A stretch of DNA of 36,663 nt from Burkholderiales bacterium (GCA_030833315.1 JAURHM010000033.1:1-36663), one strand, 5' to 3'. Positions 24,896 to 32,849 are shown, numbered from the stretch's first letter. The notes: generated from the letters alone by a model not told the origin. Made by a program: numbers and translations.

Positions 24896-25458
24896 GCGTT
24901 GTCCGCGTATTTGCGGTCTTGCTGTTGTCCGGACTGCTGACCGCCTGCGTCGCCGTTGCTCCCGGTTCAAAGCCCGCCGCCGCGGATTTCGACATCCTCG
25001 GGCGGGTGCTGATCAACGGTGAGGGGCGCGCGTTTTCATCCGGTCTGCGCTGGCGCCATGATGCGACCGGTGATGAGCTTTGGCTGATGTCTCCGGTGGG
25101 CCAGACGTTGGCGCATATCGTTGCCGATACCGCCGGCGCGGTTCTTACGACACCGGATCTGCTGGAGTACCGGGAGCGTTCGGTTGAAAACCTGACCCGG
25201 CGTGCGCTGGGCTGGCCACTGCCCCTCGGCGGTCTGCGCCACTGGATTCAGGCAGTGCCCATCCCCGGTGAAAATCCGGTGGTATCCAACCGTGATGGCT
25301 CGGGCCGCTTGCAGCTGCTGGAGCAGGACGGTTGGAGCATCCGCTACAGCTATCCCGATGCGCCGGGCGCTGTGCTTCCTCGGCGCATCGACTTGAATCG
25401 CAGCGGACAGCAGATCCGGCTGGTGATTGATTCCTGGCGCAACGCAGAGGCGCCATGA
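24892..25458 (+). CDS. lolB: Outer-membrane lipoprotein receptor LolB
   Basis: LolB (188 residues) takes lipoproteins from LolA and inserts them into the outer membrane. It has a lipobox LTAC (Cys19) and the typical first strands FDILGRVLINGEGRAFSSGLRWRH (in part), then a convex half-barrel with PLPLGGLRHWIQAVP, a LolB signature. It ends IRLVIDSWR. Its ATG overlaps the stop of the TPR gene by four bases and its stop overlaps the ispE start, giving tight translational coupling. The lolB-ispE-tRNA-prs order is classical in beta- and gammaproteobacteria. Confidence 0.93.
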   Translation: MSVVRVFAVLLLSGLLTACVAVAPGSKPAAADFDILGRVLINGEGRAFSSGLRWRHDATGDELWLMSPVGQTLAHIVADTAGAVLTTPDLLEYRERSVENLTRRALGWPLPLGGLRHWIQAVPIPGENPVVSNRDGSGRLQLLEQDGWSIRYSYPDAPGAVLPRRIDLNRSGQQIRLVIDSWRNAEAP

Positions 25459-26303
25459 GCGGCCTGATCGCTTTTCCTGCGCCGGCAAAACTGAATCTGA
25501 TGTTGCGTGTCGTCGGACGGCGCGACGATGGTTATCACCTGCTGCAGACGGTGTTCCGTTTTATCGAATATGGCGATGTGCTGCGACTGCGCGTACGCCG
25601 TGACGGTGTAATTGCGCGGCTGAATCCGGTGCCAGGTGTTGACGAGGCCGACGATCTGACAGTGCGTGCGGCGCGGGCACTGCAGACGGCGACCGGTAAC
25701 CGATTGGGGGCGGATATTGACCTCGAAAAGCGGTTGCCGATGGGCGGCGGACTGGGTGGTGGCAGTTCCGATGCGGCCACGGTATTGCTGGCGCTGAATC
25801 ATTTGTGGCAGACCGGACTGTCCCGCAAGCGTTTGCAGGCGCTGGCCCTGCCGTTGGGGGCGGATGTCCCTGTTTTTATCTATGGTCAGAGTGCCTTGGC
25901 CGAGGGTGTTGGCGAGGAATTGACCCCCCTGACCCTGCCGCCGGCCTGGTATCTGGTGCTGACGCCCCCGGTGGCGGTGCCTACGGTCAGGGTTTTCCAA
26001 CACCCTGAATTGAAAAGGGACTCGGAAAAGGTTAAAATCCAAGGCTTTTCAGTGCCTCGGGGCAATGATCTGGAACCGGTTGTTTGCCGGGAGTATCCCG
26101 AGGTGGCGCGGCATCTGGAGTGGCTCAACCGATATGGCGAAGCGCAGATGACCGGCTCGGGCGCCTGCGTATTCGCGGCGTTTGCAGATGAAGAGGCTGC
26201 CCGGCTCGCGCTGGCAGCCTGTCCGGAAGGGATGCGGGGATTTGTTGCCCGCGGCCTTGATGTGCACCCGCTGCACGGACTGGCGGAAGGTTTTGACGGC
26301 TGA
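25455..26303 (+). CDS. ispE: 4-diphosphocytidyl-2-C-methyl-D-erythritol kinase IspE
   Basis: IspE (282 residues) phosphorylates CDP-methylerythritol in the MEP isoprenoid pathway. It is a GHMP kinase: N-terminal FPAPAKLNLMLRVVGRRDDGYHLLQTVF (in part), ATP-binding PMGGGLGGGSSDAATVL, and the third motif MTGSGACVFAAF. Length fits. Codons for residues about 186-195 (LKRDSEKVKI) create a near-consensus sigma-70 promoter (26010-26038) inside the gene, probably serving the tRNA and prs. The ATG overlaps the lolB stop. Confidence 0.97.
   Translation: MSGLIAFPAPAKLNLMLRVVGRRDDGYHLLQTVFRFIEYGDVLRLRVRRDGVIARLNPVPGVDEADDLTVRAARALQTATGNRLGADIDLEKRLPMGGGLGGGSSDAATVLLALNHLWQTGLSRKRLQALALPLGADVPVFIYGQSALAEGVGEELTPLTLPPAWYLVLTPPVAVPTVRVFQHPELKRDSEKVKIQGFSVPRGNDLEPVVCREYPEVARHLEWLNRYGEAQMTGSGACVFAAFADEEAARLALAACPEGMRGFVARGLDVHPLHGLAEGFDG
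26010..26038 (+). promoter_or_regulatory. Strong sigma-70-type promoter inside ispE
   Basis: TTGAAA (26010-26015), exactly 17 bases, TAAAAT (26033-26038): five of six matches in each hexamer. The predicted start near 26045 gives a transcript of about 290 bases before tRNA-Gln and continuing into prs. The coding sequence here is AT-rich compared with the rest of ispE. Confidence 0.65.
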
Positions 26304-26338
26304 CGCGACAGCGGCGCCGGCGGTTTTGCAGCATCGGT

Positions 26339-26415
26339 TGGGGAGTCGCCAAGCTGGTTAAGGCACCGGATTTTGATTCCGGCATGCGAAGGTTCGAATC
26401 CTTCCTCCCCAGCCA
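26339..26415 (+). tRNA. tRNA-Gln (anticodon TTG), CCA encoded
   Basis: The cloverleaf can be drawn completely. Acceptor TGGGGAG (26339-26345) pairs with CTCCCCA (26405-26411). The D arm is GCC...GGC with GGTTAA in the loop. The anticodon stem CCGGA/TCCGG encloses TTTTGAT with anticodon TTG. The T arm GAAGG/CCTTC has TTCGAAT in the loop. Discriminator G and an encoded CCA end the gene. It decodes CAA and CAG. It lies between ispE and prs with no terminator on either side, so it is probably cut out of a longer transcript. Confidence 0.97.
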
Positions 26416-26434
26416 CTCGTATTCGGCAGTTCAA

Positions 26435-26454
26435 CGGCTGTTGTTCAACAGCCG
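26435..26454 (+). other. Hairpin between tRNA-Gln and prs
   Basis: CGGCTGTT (26435-26442), loop GTTC, AACAGCCG (26447-26454): a perfect 8-base-pair stem. No T-run follows, so it is not a standard terminator. It might set the 3' processing point of the tRNA or protect the 5' end of the prs mRNA. Confidence 0.5.
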
Positions 26455-26496
26455 CAGGCGGTTACATATTCGACGCGATTCATCAGGGGGTGTGGG

Positions 26497-27447
26497 GTGG
26501 CACTGGACAGGATGATGGTATTTACCGGCAACGCCAATCCGCGGCTCGCGGAGGCGGTGGTCGGCCATCTCGACATCCATATCGGTCGCGCCAAGGTTGG
26601 TCGTTTCAGCGACGGCGAAGTGGCGATCGAAATCCTCGAAAACGTCCGCGGCAAGGATGTGTTCATCCTGCAGTCGATTTGCGCGCCGACCAACGACAAT
26701 CTGATGGAACTGCTGGTGATGGTTGATGCGCTCAAACGCGCTTCCGCCGGCCGGGTAACCGCGGCAATCCCCTATATGGGTTATGCGCGGCAGGACCGGC
26801 GTCCGAATTCGGCGCGGGTGCCGATCACGGCCAAGGTTGTGGCGAACATGATGAGCAGCGTCGGTGTTGACCGCGTGCTGACCATGGACCTGCACTCCGA
26901 GCAGATCCAAGGTTTCTTCGACATCCCGGTAGACAACATCTACTCCGGCCCGATCATGCTCGGCGACGTGTGGAAACAGAATTTCAGCGAACTGGTCGTG
27001 GTATCGCCAGACGTCGGCGGCGTGGTTCGCGCACGGGCGCTTGCAAAGCGGCTCGAAGCCGATCTCGCCATCATCGACAAACGCCGTCCGCGACCCAATG
27101 TCGCGACGGTGATGAACATCATCGGCGAAGTTGCCGGCCGCACCTGCGTCATCGTTGACGACATGGTTGATACCGCGAATACGCTGTGCGAAGCCGCCGG
27201 TGCGCTGAAAAAGCAGGGCGCGCATAAGGTCATTGCCTATTGCACGCACGCCGTGCTGTCCGGTCCGGCCATTGATCGCATCACTAATTCCGCGCTGGAC
27301 TCGATCGTGGTGACCGACACGATTCCGCTGACCGAAGCCGGGCGCAATTGTCCCAAGATACGCGTGCTGACTGTCGCCGGTTTGCTGGCGGAAACAATGC
27401 GCCGCATCAGTGCTGAAGATTCAGTGAGTTCGCTGTTCGTCGAATAG
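26497..27447 (+). CDS. prs: Ribose-phosphate pyrophosphokinase (PRPP synthetase)
   Basis: Prs (316 residues) makes phosphoribosyl pyrophosphate from ribose-5-phosphate and ATP for purine, pyrimidine, His, Trp and NAD synthesis. Motifs: [33 protein letters not shown] with the catalytic region, [32 protein letters not shown] (in part) and the PRPP loop [14 protein letters not shown] chose the GTG at 26497: AGGGGG precedes it at a good distance, and the resulting [12 protein letters not shown] start resembles other betaproteobacterial Prs. An internal ATG at 26512 is the alternative. Confidence 0.97.
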   Translation: MALDRMMVFTGNANPRLAEAVVGHLDIHIGRAKVGRFSDGEVAIEILENVRGKDVFILQSICAPTNDNLMELLVMVDALKRASAGRVTAAIPYMGYARQDRRPNSARVPITAKVVANMMSSVGVDRVLTMDLHSEQIQGFFDIPVDNIYSGPIMLGDVWKQNFSELVVVSPDVGGVVRARALAKRLEADLAIIDKRRPRPNVATVMNIIGEVAGRTCVIVDDMVDTANTLCEAAGALKKQGAHKVIAYCTHAVLSGPAIDRITNSALDSIVVTDTIPLTEAGRNCPKIRVLTVAGLLAETMRRISAEDSVSSLFVE

Positions 27448-27489
27448 GTTTTTAGTGGATGCCGGTTTACCGCCGGTTTCCTTTTTAAC

Positions 27490-27517
27490 GCGGGGCAGTC
27501 TGGTCGCGGACCCCCGC
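27490..27517 (+). other. Structured leader upstream of rplY
   Basis: GCGGGG (27490-27495) pairs with CCCCGC (27512-27517), and GTC (27498-27500) with GAC (27509-27511), leaving a two-base bulge. The hairpin sits between prs and the rplY ribosome site (AGGAGA). It may affect rplY translation; no known leader family is recognised. Confidence 0.4.
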
Positions 27518-27533
27518 AACACAGGAGAGCAAC

Positions 27534-28229
27534 ATGAAAATTGAAGTTACCGCGTTTCCGCGTACGAGCCAGGGCAAGGGTGCGAGCCGCCGCCTGCGTA
27601 CGACGGGTCGCGTTCCGGGCGTCATTTATGGTGCCGGCGTGGACGCGCAAAGTGTCGAGTTCGACCACAAGGCGCTGCTGCGCCACCTGAAACTCGAGGC
27701 GTTTCATGCCTCGATTCTGGATCTGACGGTTGAAGGCAAGAAGGATCGCGTGCTGCTGCGCGACTTCCAGATGCATCCCTTCAAGGAACAGGTCCAGCAC
27801 GTCGACTTCCAGCGCGTTGATCCGAAGAAGAAGATTCACATGGCGGTGCCGCTGCACTTCATGAACGCCGAGATCGCGCCGGGCGTGAAGCTGGGCAAAG
27901 GCGTTGTTCAGCACATCATCAATGAACTGCAAATCCAGTGTCTGCCGGATCATCTGCCCGAGTTTATTGAGGTGGATCTGAAAGATCTCGAACTGGGTCA
28001 TTCGCTGCATGTGTCGGATCTGAAACTGCCTCAGGGCGTCGAGCCGATGTCCAAACTGAAGGCGGACAATCCCTCCGTCGTCACGGTCCAGGTGCCGAAA
28101 GAAGTGGCAGTTGAGGAAGAAGCTGCCGCACCCGTCACCGAAATCACCGGCCAGACCCCGGAGGCTGCTGCGGCCGCCGCTGCCGGCGACAAGAAGGACG
28201 GCGACAAAAAACCGGCCGAGAAGAAGTAA
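27534..28229 (+). CDS. rplY: 50S ribosomal protein L25 (TL5/CTC long form)
   Basis: L25 (231 residues) binds 5S rRNA in the large subunit. The N-terminal L25 domain (about residues 1-95) shows RTSQGKGASRRLRTTGRVPGVIYG (in part) and the KEQVQHVDFQRV strand. The C-terminal TL5 domain follows (VQHIINELQIQCLPDHLPEFIEVDL in part). The last 45 residues are an Ala/Glu/Lys-rich, probably disordered tail (EEEAAAPVTEITG... ending KPAEKK). The long form is usual outside the enteric bacteria. AGGAGA is seven bases before the ATG. A strong terminator follows. Confidence 0.97.
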   Translation: MKIEVTAFPRTSQGKGASRRLRTTGRVPGVIYGAGVDAQSVEFDHKALLRHLKLEAFHASILDLTVEGKKDRVLLRDFQMHPFKEQVQHVDFQRVDPKKKIHMAVPLHFMNAEIAPGVKLGKGVVQHIINELQIQCLPDHLPEFIEVDLKDLELGHSLHVSDLKLPQGVEPMSKLKADNPSVVTVQVPKEVAVEEEAAAPVTEITGQTPEAAAAAAAGDKKDGDKKPAEKK

Positions 28230-28267
28230 GGTGGTGTGCCAGCCTTGCGGCTGGCGGCATCCCGGAG

Positions 28268-28308
28268 CGCCCGCCAGAACGTTTTCGACTGGCGGGCGTT
28301 TTCTTTTC
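28268..28308 (+). terminator. Rho-independent terminator after rplY
   Basis: CGCCCGCCAG (28268-28277) pairs perfectly with CTGGCGGGCG (28289-28298) around an 11-base loop, followed by TTTTCTTTTC. It ends the prs-rplY transcript. Confidence 0.9.
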
Positions 28309-28333
28309 AGAAATTCAATTAAAAACAATCACT

Positions 28334-28339
28334 TATAAT
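28334..28339 (+). promoter_or_regulatory. pth promoter -10
   Basis: A perfect TATAAT, 31 bases before the pth ATG and just after the rplY terminator. No good -35 is seen at 16-18 bases. The best candidate, TTCAAT (28314-28319), is 14 bases away. Confidence 0.5.
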
Positions 28340-28370
28340 ACGCGGCATTCTCCGACCTGCAGCCAAAGCC

Positions 28371-28985
28371 ATGAAACTTGTCGCCGGCCTGGGCAACCCG
28401 GGCAAGAAATACGAGGCCACGCGTCACAACGCCGGCTTCTGGTGGATCGACGGCCTTGCCCGCGCGGCGGGCGCGCAGTGCCGCCATGAGGCGCGTTTCC
28501 ACGGCGAAGTGGCGCGGATTGCCACACCCTCCGGCGATGTCTGGCTGCTGAAGCCGGCGACGTATATGAACGAATCGGGACGTGCCGTCGGCGCGCTTGC
28601 GGATTTTTACAAGATCGCGCCCAGGGACATCCTGATCGTGCACGATGAACTGGATCTTCCGCCCGGCAGCATCAAGCTGAAGTTCGGCGGCAGCGGTTCC
28701 GGCAACGGCGTGCGCAACGTGATTTCCCGGCTGGGCACTCAGGAGTTCTGGCGCCTGCGCATCGGTATCGGCCATCCGCGTGAACTGGCGGCGAGCGAGC
28801 AGGAGGTGGTTGATTACGTATTGCATGCCCCCCGCGCTGAAGAACAGCGGGCGATTGAAGAAGCGCTGGACCGCGGCTATGACGCATGGCCGCTGATGGC
28901 CGCCAACGACATGCAGTCGGCGATGCTGCGTCTGCATACCAAACCCGGTGAAAAGCCGCGCCCGAACGTGCCGGCCAAACCCTAA
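28371..28985 (+). CDS. pth: Peptidyl-tRNA hydrolase
   Basis: Pth (204 residues) frees tRNA from prematurely released peptidyl-tRNA. The sequence starts [27 protein letters not shown] (in part), giving the catalytic His in [22 protein letters not shown] and [27 protein letters not shown] (in part) carry the conserved Asn, Asp and the tRNA-binding loop. Length is slightly above average because of a basic tail ([14 protein letters not shown]). It lies between its own promoter and ychF, a very common pair. Confidence 0.97.
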   Translation: MKLVAGLGNPGKKYEATRHNAGFWWIDGLARAAGAQCRHEARFHGEVARIATPSGDVWLLKPATYMNESGRAVGALADFYKIAPRDILIVHDELDLPPGSIKLKFGGSGSGNGVRNVISRLGTQEFWRLRIGIGHPRELAASEQEVVDYVLHAPRAEEQRAIEEALDRGYDAWPLMAANDMQSAMLRLHTKPGEKPRPNVPAKP

Positions 28986-29011
28986 CCGTTTTATTTCAAG
29001 GTTCAATAATC

Positions 29012-30106
29012 ATGTCTCTGAAGTGCGGCATCGTCGGTTTACCCAACGTTGGCAAATCCACCCTGTTCAATGCCCTTACCAAGGCCGGCATAGCAGCGGA
29101 AAACTATCCCTTCTGCACCATTGAGCCCAATGTGGGGATCGTCGAGGTGCCTGATCCGCGCCTCACGGCGCTGTCCGACATCGTCAAGCCGGAAAAGGTG
29201 GTGCCGGCGGTTGTTGAATTTGTCGACATCGCGGGGTTGGTTGCCGGTGCGTCAAAGGGTGAAGGCCTGGGTAATCAGTTTCTCGCCAATATCCGCGAGA
29301 CTGATGCGATTGCGCATGTCGTACGTTGCTTCGAAGATGAAAACGTCGTGCATGTGGCGGGTAAAGTGGATCCGTTGTCGGATATTGAAACCATCAATAC
29401 CGAACTGGCACTGGCGGATCTCTCGGCTGTCGAACGCCATCTTGCCAAATTCGTCAAAGCGGCTAAATCCGGCACGGACAAAGAGGCCGCGCGCCTCGTT
29501 CCTGTACTGGAGAAGTGCCAGGCCGTGCTGAACGAGGCCAAACCGGTACGCTCGCTGGATCTTGATGAAGAGGAGCTCGCCTTGCTGCGGCCGCTGTGCC
29601 TGATTACGGCAAAACAGACGATGTATGTGGCAAATGTGCGGGAGGGTGGTTTTGAAAACAATCCTCATCTGGCTGCGGTGCAGGCGCTGGGCGCGCGCGA
29701 GAAAGCACCGGTGGTGGCTGTGTGCGCCGCCATCGAGGCCGAGATCGCCGACATGGATGATGCCGACAAGGATGTGTTCCTGCAGGACATGGGTATGACC
29801 GAGCCGGGGCTGAACCGGGTAATCAGTGCCGGTTATACGCTGATGGGTCTGCAGACCTATTTCACTGCCGGCGTGAAGGAAGTCCGGGCCTGGACCATCC
29901 ATCGCGGCGATTCTGCACCGCGGGCGGCGGCGGCGATCCATACCGATTTCGAAAAAGGCTTCATCCGTGCCGAAGTCATCGCCTACGAAGACTTCATCGC
30001 AAACAAGGGTGAGCAGGGTGCAAAAGAAGCCGGGAAGATGCGTCTTGAGGGCAAGGATTACATCGTCAAGGACGGTGATGTGATGCATTTCCGCTTCAAC
30101 GTCTAA
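29012..30106 (+). CDS. ychF: Ribosome-binding ATPase YchF (Obg family)
   Basis: YchF (364 residues) is a P-loop NTPase preferring ATP, which binds ribosomes and is linked to stress responses. G1 is [14 protein letters not shown] (residues 8-21), followed by [11 protein letters not shown] (G2) and [18 protein letters not shown] (G3). The expected NKxD is replaced by the ATP-type variant in [13 protein letters not shown]. The C-terminal TGS domain ends [21 protein letters not shown] (in part). It is the last core gene; accessory DNA begins right after its stop. Confidence 0.97.
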   Translation: MSLKCGIVGLPNVGKSTLFNALTKAGIAAENYPFCTIEPNVGIVEVPDPRLTALSDIVKPEKVVPAVVEFVDIAGLVAGASKGEGLGNQFLANIRETDAIAHVVRCFEDENVVHVAGKVDPLSDIETINTELALADLSAVERHLAKFVKAAKSGTDKEAARLVPVLEKCQAVLNEAKPVRSLDLDEEELALLRPLCLITAKQTMYVANVREGGFENNPHLAAVQALGAREKAPVVAVCAAIEAEIADMDDADKDVFLQDMGMTEPGLNRVISAGYTLMGLQTYFTAGVKEVRAWTIHRGDSAPRAAAAIHTDFEKGFIRAEVIAYEDFIANKGEQGAKEAGKMRLEGKDYIVKDGDVMHFRFNV

Positions 30107-30120
30107 ACAAAACTTCGGAT

Positions 30121-30139
30121 TCCGGTGGATTTCACCGGA
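30121..30139. repeat. Inverted repeat just after ychF
   Basis: TCCGGTG (30121-30127), loop GATTT, CACCGGA (30133-30139). No T-run follows. It may be a weak ychF terminator or part of the attachment site of the element, since it lies between ychF and the integrase repeats. Confidence 0.4.
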
Positions 30140-30211
30140 TAGGAAAAACCGAGTTTATCTTGGTTCTTGCGTGGTTTCTGTTCCTTTCTGATACGCATTG
30201 ATCCGTTGCAA

Positions 30212-30276
30212 GCCGGGTATAAACCGGGTACGCTACCGGGTATGTAGTCAAGACCGGGTATCAGAAAACCGGGTAT
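30212..30276 (+). repeat. Five direct repeats (ACCGGGTAT type) upstream of the integrase
   Basis: Copies begin at 30212 (GCCGGGTAT), 30223 (ACCGGGTAC), 30235, 30253 and 30268 (all ACCGGGTAT). Start-to-start distances are 11, 12, 18 and 15 bases. They end 24 bases before the integrase ATG. Arm-type integrase sites or sites for the AlpA-like protein are the likely roles. They are too short and too unevenly spaced for CRISPR. Confidence 0.8.
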
Positions 30277-30300
30277 GGCTCGAACCCCGGAGAACAGATT

Positions 30301-31572
30301 ATGCTGACCGATACCCAATGTCGCACTGCCAAGCCCAAGGACAAGCCCTACAAGCTGTCGGACGGCAAGGGGCTGTATCTGGAGATCAAACCCAACGGGG
30401 TGAAGGCTTGGCGTTACCGCTTCGAGTTGCGCGAAGGCGATGTCGCCAAAGAAAGCATCTTTGCCATCGGTGACTACGCTGTAGCTCCGAGCGGCGAAAC
30501 GCCGGAAGAGGGGCAGGCAAGGCGGGGCGGTCGGCGATTTACCCTGGCCGAGGCACGGGATGAACGCATCAAAGCACGGGCGCTGGTCAAGCAGGGGATC
30601 AACCCGGCGCACAACAGGCAGCTTGAGCGCATCAAGCGCGAACAGGAAAGCGCCACGACATTCGAGGCCGTGGCGAATGAATGGCTGGCCTTGAAGGATT
30701 GGGAGGAAATCACCAAGAAGCGGCGGCTGGACATGCTTACCCGCGTGGTGTTCCCGAAGATCGGATCGTTGCCGGTCAAGAGCATTACCCCGGCGCACAT
30801 TCTGGATGTGCTGAACACGTCCGCAAAGAAGAATGGATTGACCGTCGCAGCGGAAGCCAAGCGCACGATGTCTGGGGTCTTTGAATTGGCGGTGTCCACC
30901 CTGCGGGCAGAGTCCGACCCGGTCTATCCGGTTCGCAAGGCATTGCCCGCCAACAAGACCCAGCACAAGCGCCCCCTCGATTCTGCCGAGATTGGTCAGT
31001 TGCTGCGCGACGTTGAAGGGCATGGCGGTCGCCATGAAACCATTACCGCATTCCGCCTCATGTGGCTGACGCTCTGCCGCCCAAGCGAAGCGGTTGAGGC
31101 GCGGTGGGATGAGTTCGACCTCGACGCGGCGGTCTGGCGGATTCCGGCGGAGCGGATGAAAAAGCGCAAGGAACATGCGATGCCGCTGCCCTCGCAAGCC
31201 GTCGAAATGCTGCGGGCGCTGCATGGACTCACTGGCCGCCATGTTCATTTATTCCCGCATCGTGATGACAGGACAAAGCCAATGGTCTCGGCATCATTCC
31301 GGCAAATGCTGAATGTGCTGGGCTGGGGCAAAAAGTACAGCCCACATGCCACCCGCACCACTGGCAGCACCCGGCTGAATGAGTGGGGGTTTTCCTCCGA
31401 CTGGATCGAGCGTCAGCTAGCTCATGCCGAACCGAATGCCGTGCGGCGAACCTACAATCACGCCGAATACTTGGGCGACCGCGCCAAGATGATGCAGCAA
31501 TGGGCAGACATGCTGGATACCTGGAAGAAGGGCGACGATAACGTGACGCCGATCAAGCGGGCGGCAGCATAA
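30301..31572 (+). CDS. P4-type tyrosine integrase
   Basis: This 423-residue recombinase has the N-terminal DUF4102 arm-binding domain (KPKDKPYKLSDGKGLYLEI, about residues 10-30), a SAM-like core-binding domain (about 115-215) and a C-terminal catalytic domain. Catalytic residues are readable: Arg260 in CRPSE, His349 and Arg352 in HATR, His375 in LAHAE, and Tyr385 in TYNHAEYL as the probable nucleophile. Compared with many P4 integrases it has an extra stretch near residues 62-80 (SGETPEEGQARRGGRRFTLAEA in part). GGAGAACAG precedes the ATG. It is the first gene of the element and would direct both insertion and, with the AlpA-like protein, excision. Confidence 0.95.
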   Translation: MLTDTQCRTAKPKDKPYKLSDGKGLYLEIKPNGVKAWRYRFELREGDVAKESIFAIGDYAVAPSGETPEEGQARRGGRRFTLAEARDERIKARALVKQGINPAHNRQLERIKREQESATTFEAVANEWLALKDWEEITKKRRLDMLTRVVFPKIGSLPVKSITPAHILDVLNTSAKKNGLTVAAEAKRTMSGVFELAVSTLRAESDPVYPVRKALPANKTQHKRPLDSAEIGQLLRDVEGHGGRHETITAFRLMWLTLCRPSEAVEARWDEFDLDAAVWRIPAERMKKRKEHAMPLPSQAVEMLRALHGLTGRHVHLFPHRDDRTKPMVSASFRQMLNVLGWGKKYSPHATRTTGSTRLNEWGFSSDWIERQLAHAEPNAVRRTYNHAEYLGDRAKMMQQWADMLDTWKKGDDNVTPIKRAAA

Positions 31573-31578
31573 AGATTT

Positions 31579-31633
31579 GCCGCGCCTAGCCCGACGGGGC
31601 GAAAACCGGGAACCCTTGCCCGGCTGGCGCGGC
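31579..31633 (+). other. Long stem-loop after the integrase
   Basis: GCCGCGCC (31579-31586) pairs with GGCGCGGC (31626-31633). After a one-base bulge, AGCC (31588-31591) pairs with GGCT (31622-31625). The apical 30 bases can fold further (CCGGG with CCCGG). It begins seven bases after the integrase stop. No T-run follows. It could be an mRNA boundary or a regulatory structure. Confidence 0.45.
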
Positions 31634-31667
31634 ACCCCCATCAAGGGCGGCGCGAAAGGGCGCGAGG

Positions 31668-32729
31668 ATGGATTTTCCGGCATATGTCCCGGCGGCAGTC
31701 CGGGCGCACATTACGACACTGATCGAGGGCGATTCTTCGGAGCCCCAAGGGTGGGCCGCATCCCTCGCAAATGCCGAGGAAACGCTTTCGAGAATCGATC
31801 GGACAATCGAAACGTACGTCCGCCGGGGTGAAGATGACTATCTGCCGAGTCTGAGAAAGCAAAAAGCCGAAGCCCAAAGCCATCGAGACAGACTAGCGGG
31901 CGATGTCGGCTGCCTGCGCCGCTTGGGAAGCGACGCTAGGATGCGCGATGTTTTTGCCTTGCTGACTCGAGAATTCATCGATGACCAGCAGTGGCGCAGT
32001 TTCACCTATGCCGCATGGGCGGCGCGGGTGGATTTTGCGAAATACCGCGACCGACTGAAGCGCGCGACGGAACTGAAAAGCGAGATAGCCGACGCGGCGG
32101 AAACGCTGGCGAAGCTGATCCGCCAGTTTGCGGATACGGGTATCAGCGGGCCAAGCGAACTTTATTCAATCCCCGAGCTACTGCGGCAAACTGACAACCA
32201 CGAAATGCAAGACCACAACCTGTTTATGTGGCAATCCATGCGGCGGCATGTTCTAGGCGACCTACCAAGGGAGGATGTTCCAGAAGCCAAGCTAGCGGAC
32301 GGAGGCGGCGAACCGCCGACCGTGGAAATAGTGAGAGTGTTTCTCGCACCGGAAGAGAAAGTGGAAATCGACCCGGTACAAGAGGCGCGGAATATGTTGC
32401 GCTACGCATGGGGAACCGCCCCCGACTTTTCCGCATTGCTTGGAACGATGGCGAAAGCGGCGCGGGCTTTCACGCCGAGCGAGCCCGGGATGATTGGCGC
32501 GGCGATTGGATCCCGGCAAAGAAGCCCGAAAACCGAATACCTGCGGGCCTTCGGAAACCTGCTGACCGATGTTCATAAATTCGCACTGACAACGCCAATC
32601 ATGCAGGCAATGGCAATCGTGGCGAATGTCGTTATCAACCTGCCCGACGTTGACGTGACCTATGACGATGTGCGGAAAGCCCTTGCCAAACTAGGCGGCG
32701 TGCGGCTGGAAAACTCGGGCGGAAAATAG
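31668..32729 (+). CDS. Uncharacterised 353-residue element protein
   Basis: I do not recognise a named family. The protein is soluble, with no signal or membrane helix. The first half is charged and helical (SLRKQKAEAQSHRDRLAGDV, and KYRDRLKRATELKSEIADAAETLAKLI in part), likely coiled-coil. The middle has IPELLRQTDNHEMQDHNLFMW and a Pro/Gly-rich hinge around residues 205-220. The C-terminal third (about 235-345) is a separate helical part with hydrophobic QAMAIVANVVINLPDVDVTYDDV (in part). AGGG lies seven bases before the ATG. It sits between the integrase and the AlpA-like gene, a place where element regulators or accessory cargo are found. I recall similar proteins in betaproteobacterial islands, without a known function. 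Confidence 0.75.
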   Translation: MDFPAYVPAAVRAHITTLIEGDSSEPQGWAASLANAEETLSRIDRTIETYVRRGEDDYLPSLRKQKAEAQSHRDRLAGDVGCLRRLGSDARMRDVFALLTREFIDDQQWRSFTYAAWAARVDFAKYRDRLKRATELKSEIADAAETLAKLIRQFADTGISGPSELYSIPELLRQTDNHEMQDHNLFMWQSMRRHVLGDLPREDVPEAKLADGGGEPPTVEIVRVFLAPEEKVEIDPVQEARNMLRYAWGTAPDFSALLGTMAKAARAFTPSEPGMIGAAIGSRQRSPKTEYLRAFGNLLTDVHKFALTTPIMQAMAIVANVVINLPDVDVTYDDVRKALAKLGGVRLENSGGK

Positions 32730-32849
32730 CGGGCGACTTTTCCAGAACGACGGAAAACTCAACCCCTGAAATCCTGCGGAGTATCTTCGATTTGCATTAA
32801 CGGAAAAGGTCGAATGGCACCGTCTTAACTTGGATAAGGACGGATGCAA

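Noticed and set aside
26339-26415. tRNA-Gln considered as the attachment site of the integrated element
   Set aside because: The integrase is almost 4 kb away with intact core genes between, and no tRNA fragment is seen beside it.
27237-28328. Minus-strand open frame (363 codons) across rplY and the end of prs
   Set aside because: It covers two well-supported genes and the rplY terminator, and shows no motif.
30212-30276. Repeat cluster considered as a CRISPR array
   Set aside because: Units of nine bases with 2-9 bases between them are too short and uneven, and no cas genes are present.
30103-31248. Minus-strand open frame (381 codons) opposite the integrase
   Set aside because: Antisense shadow crossing the repeat array; the plus-strand integrase has all catalytic residues.
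31577-31831. Plus-strand frame of 84 codons after the integrase
   Set aside because: It overlaps the better supported 353-residue gene in another frame, has Gly/Arg-rich sequence and lacks a ribosome site.
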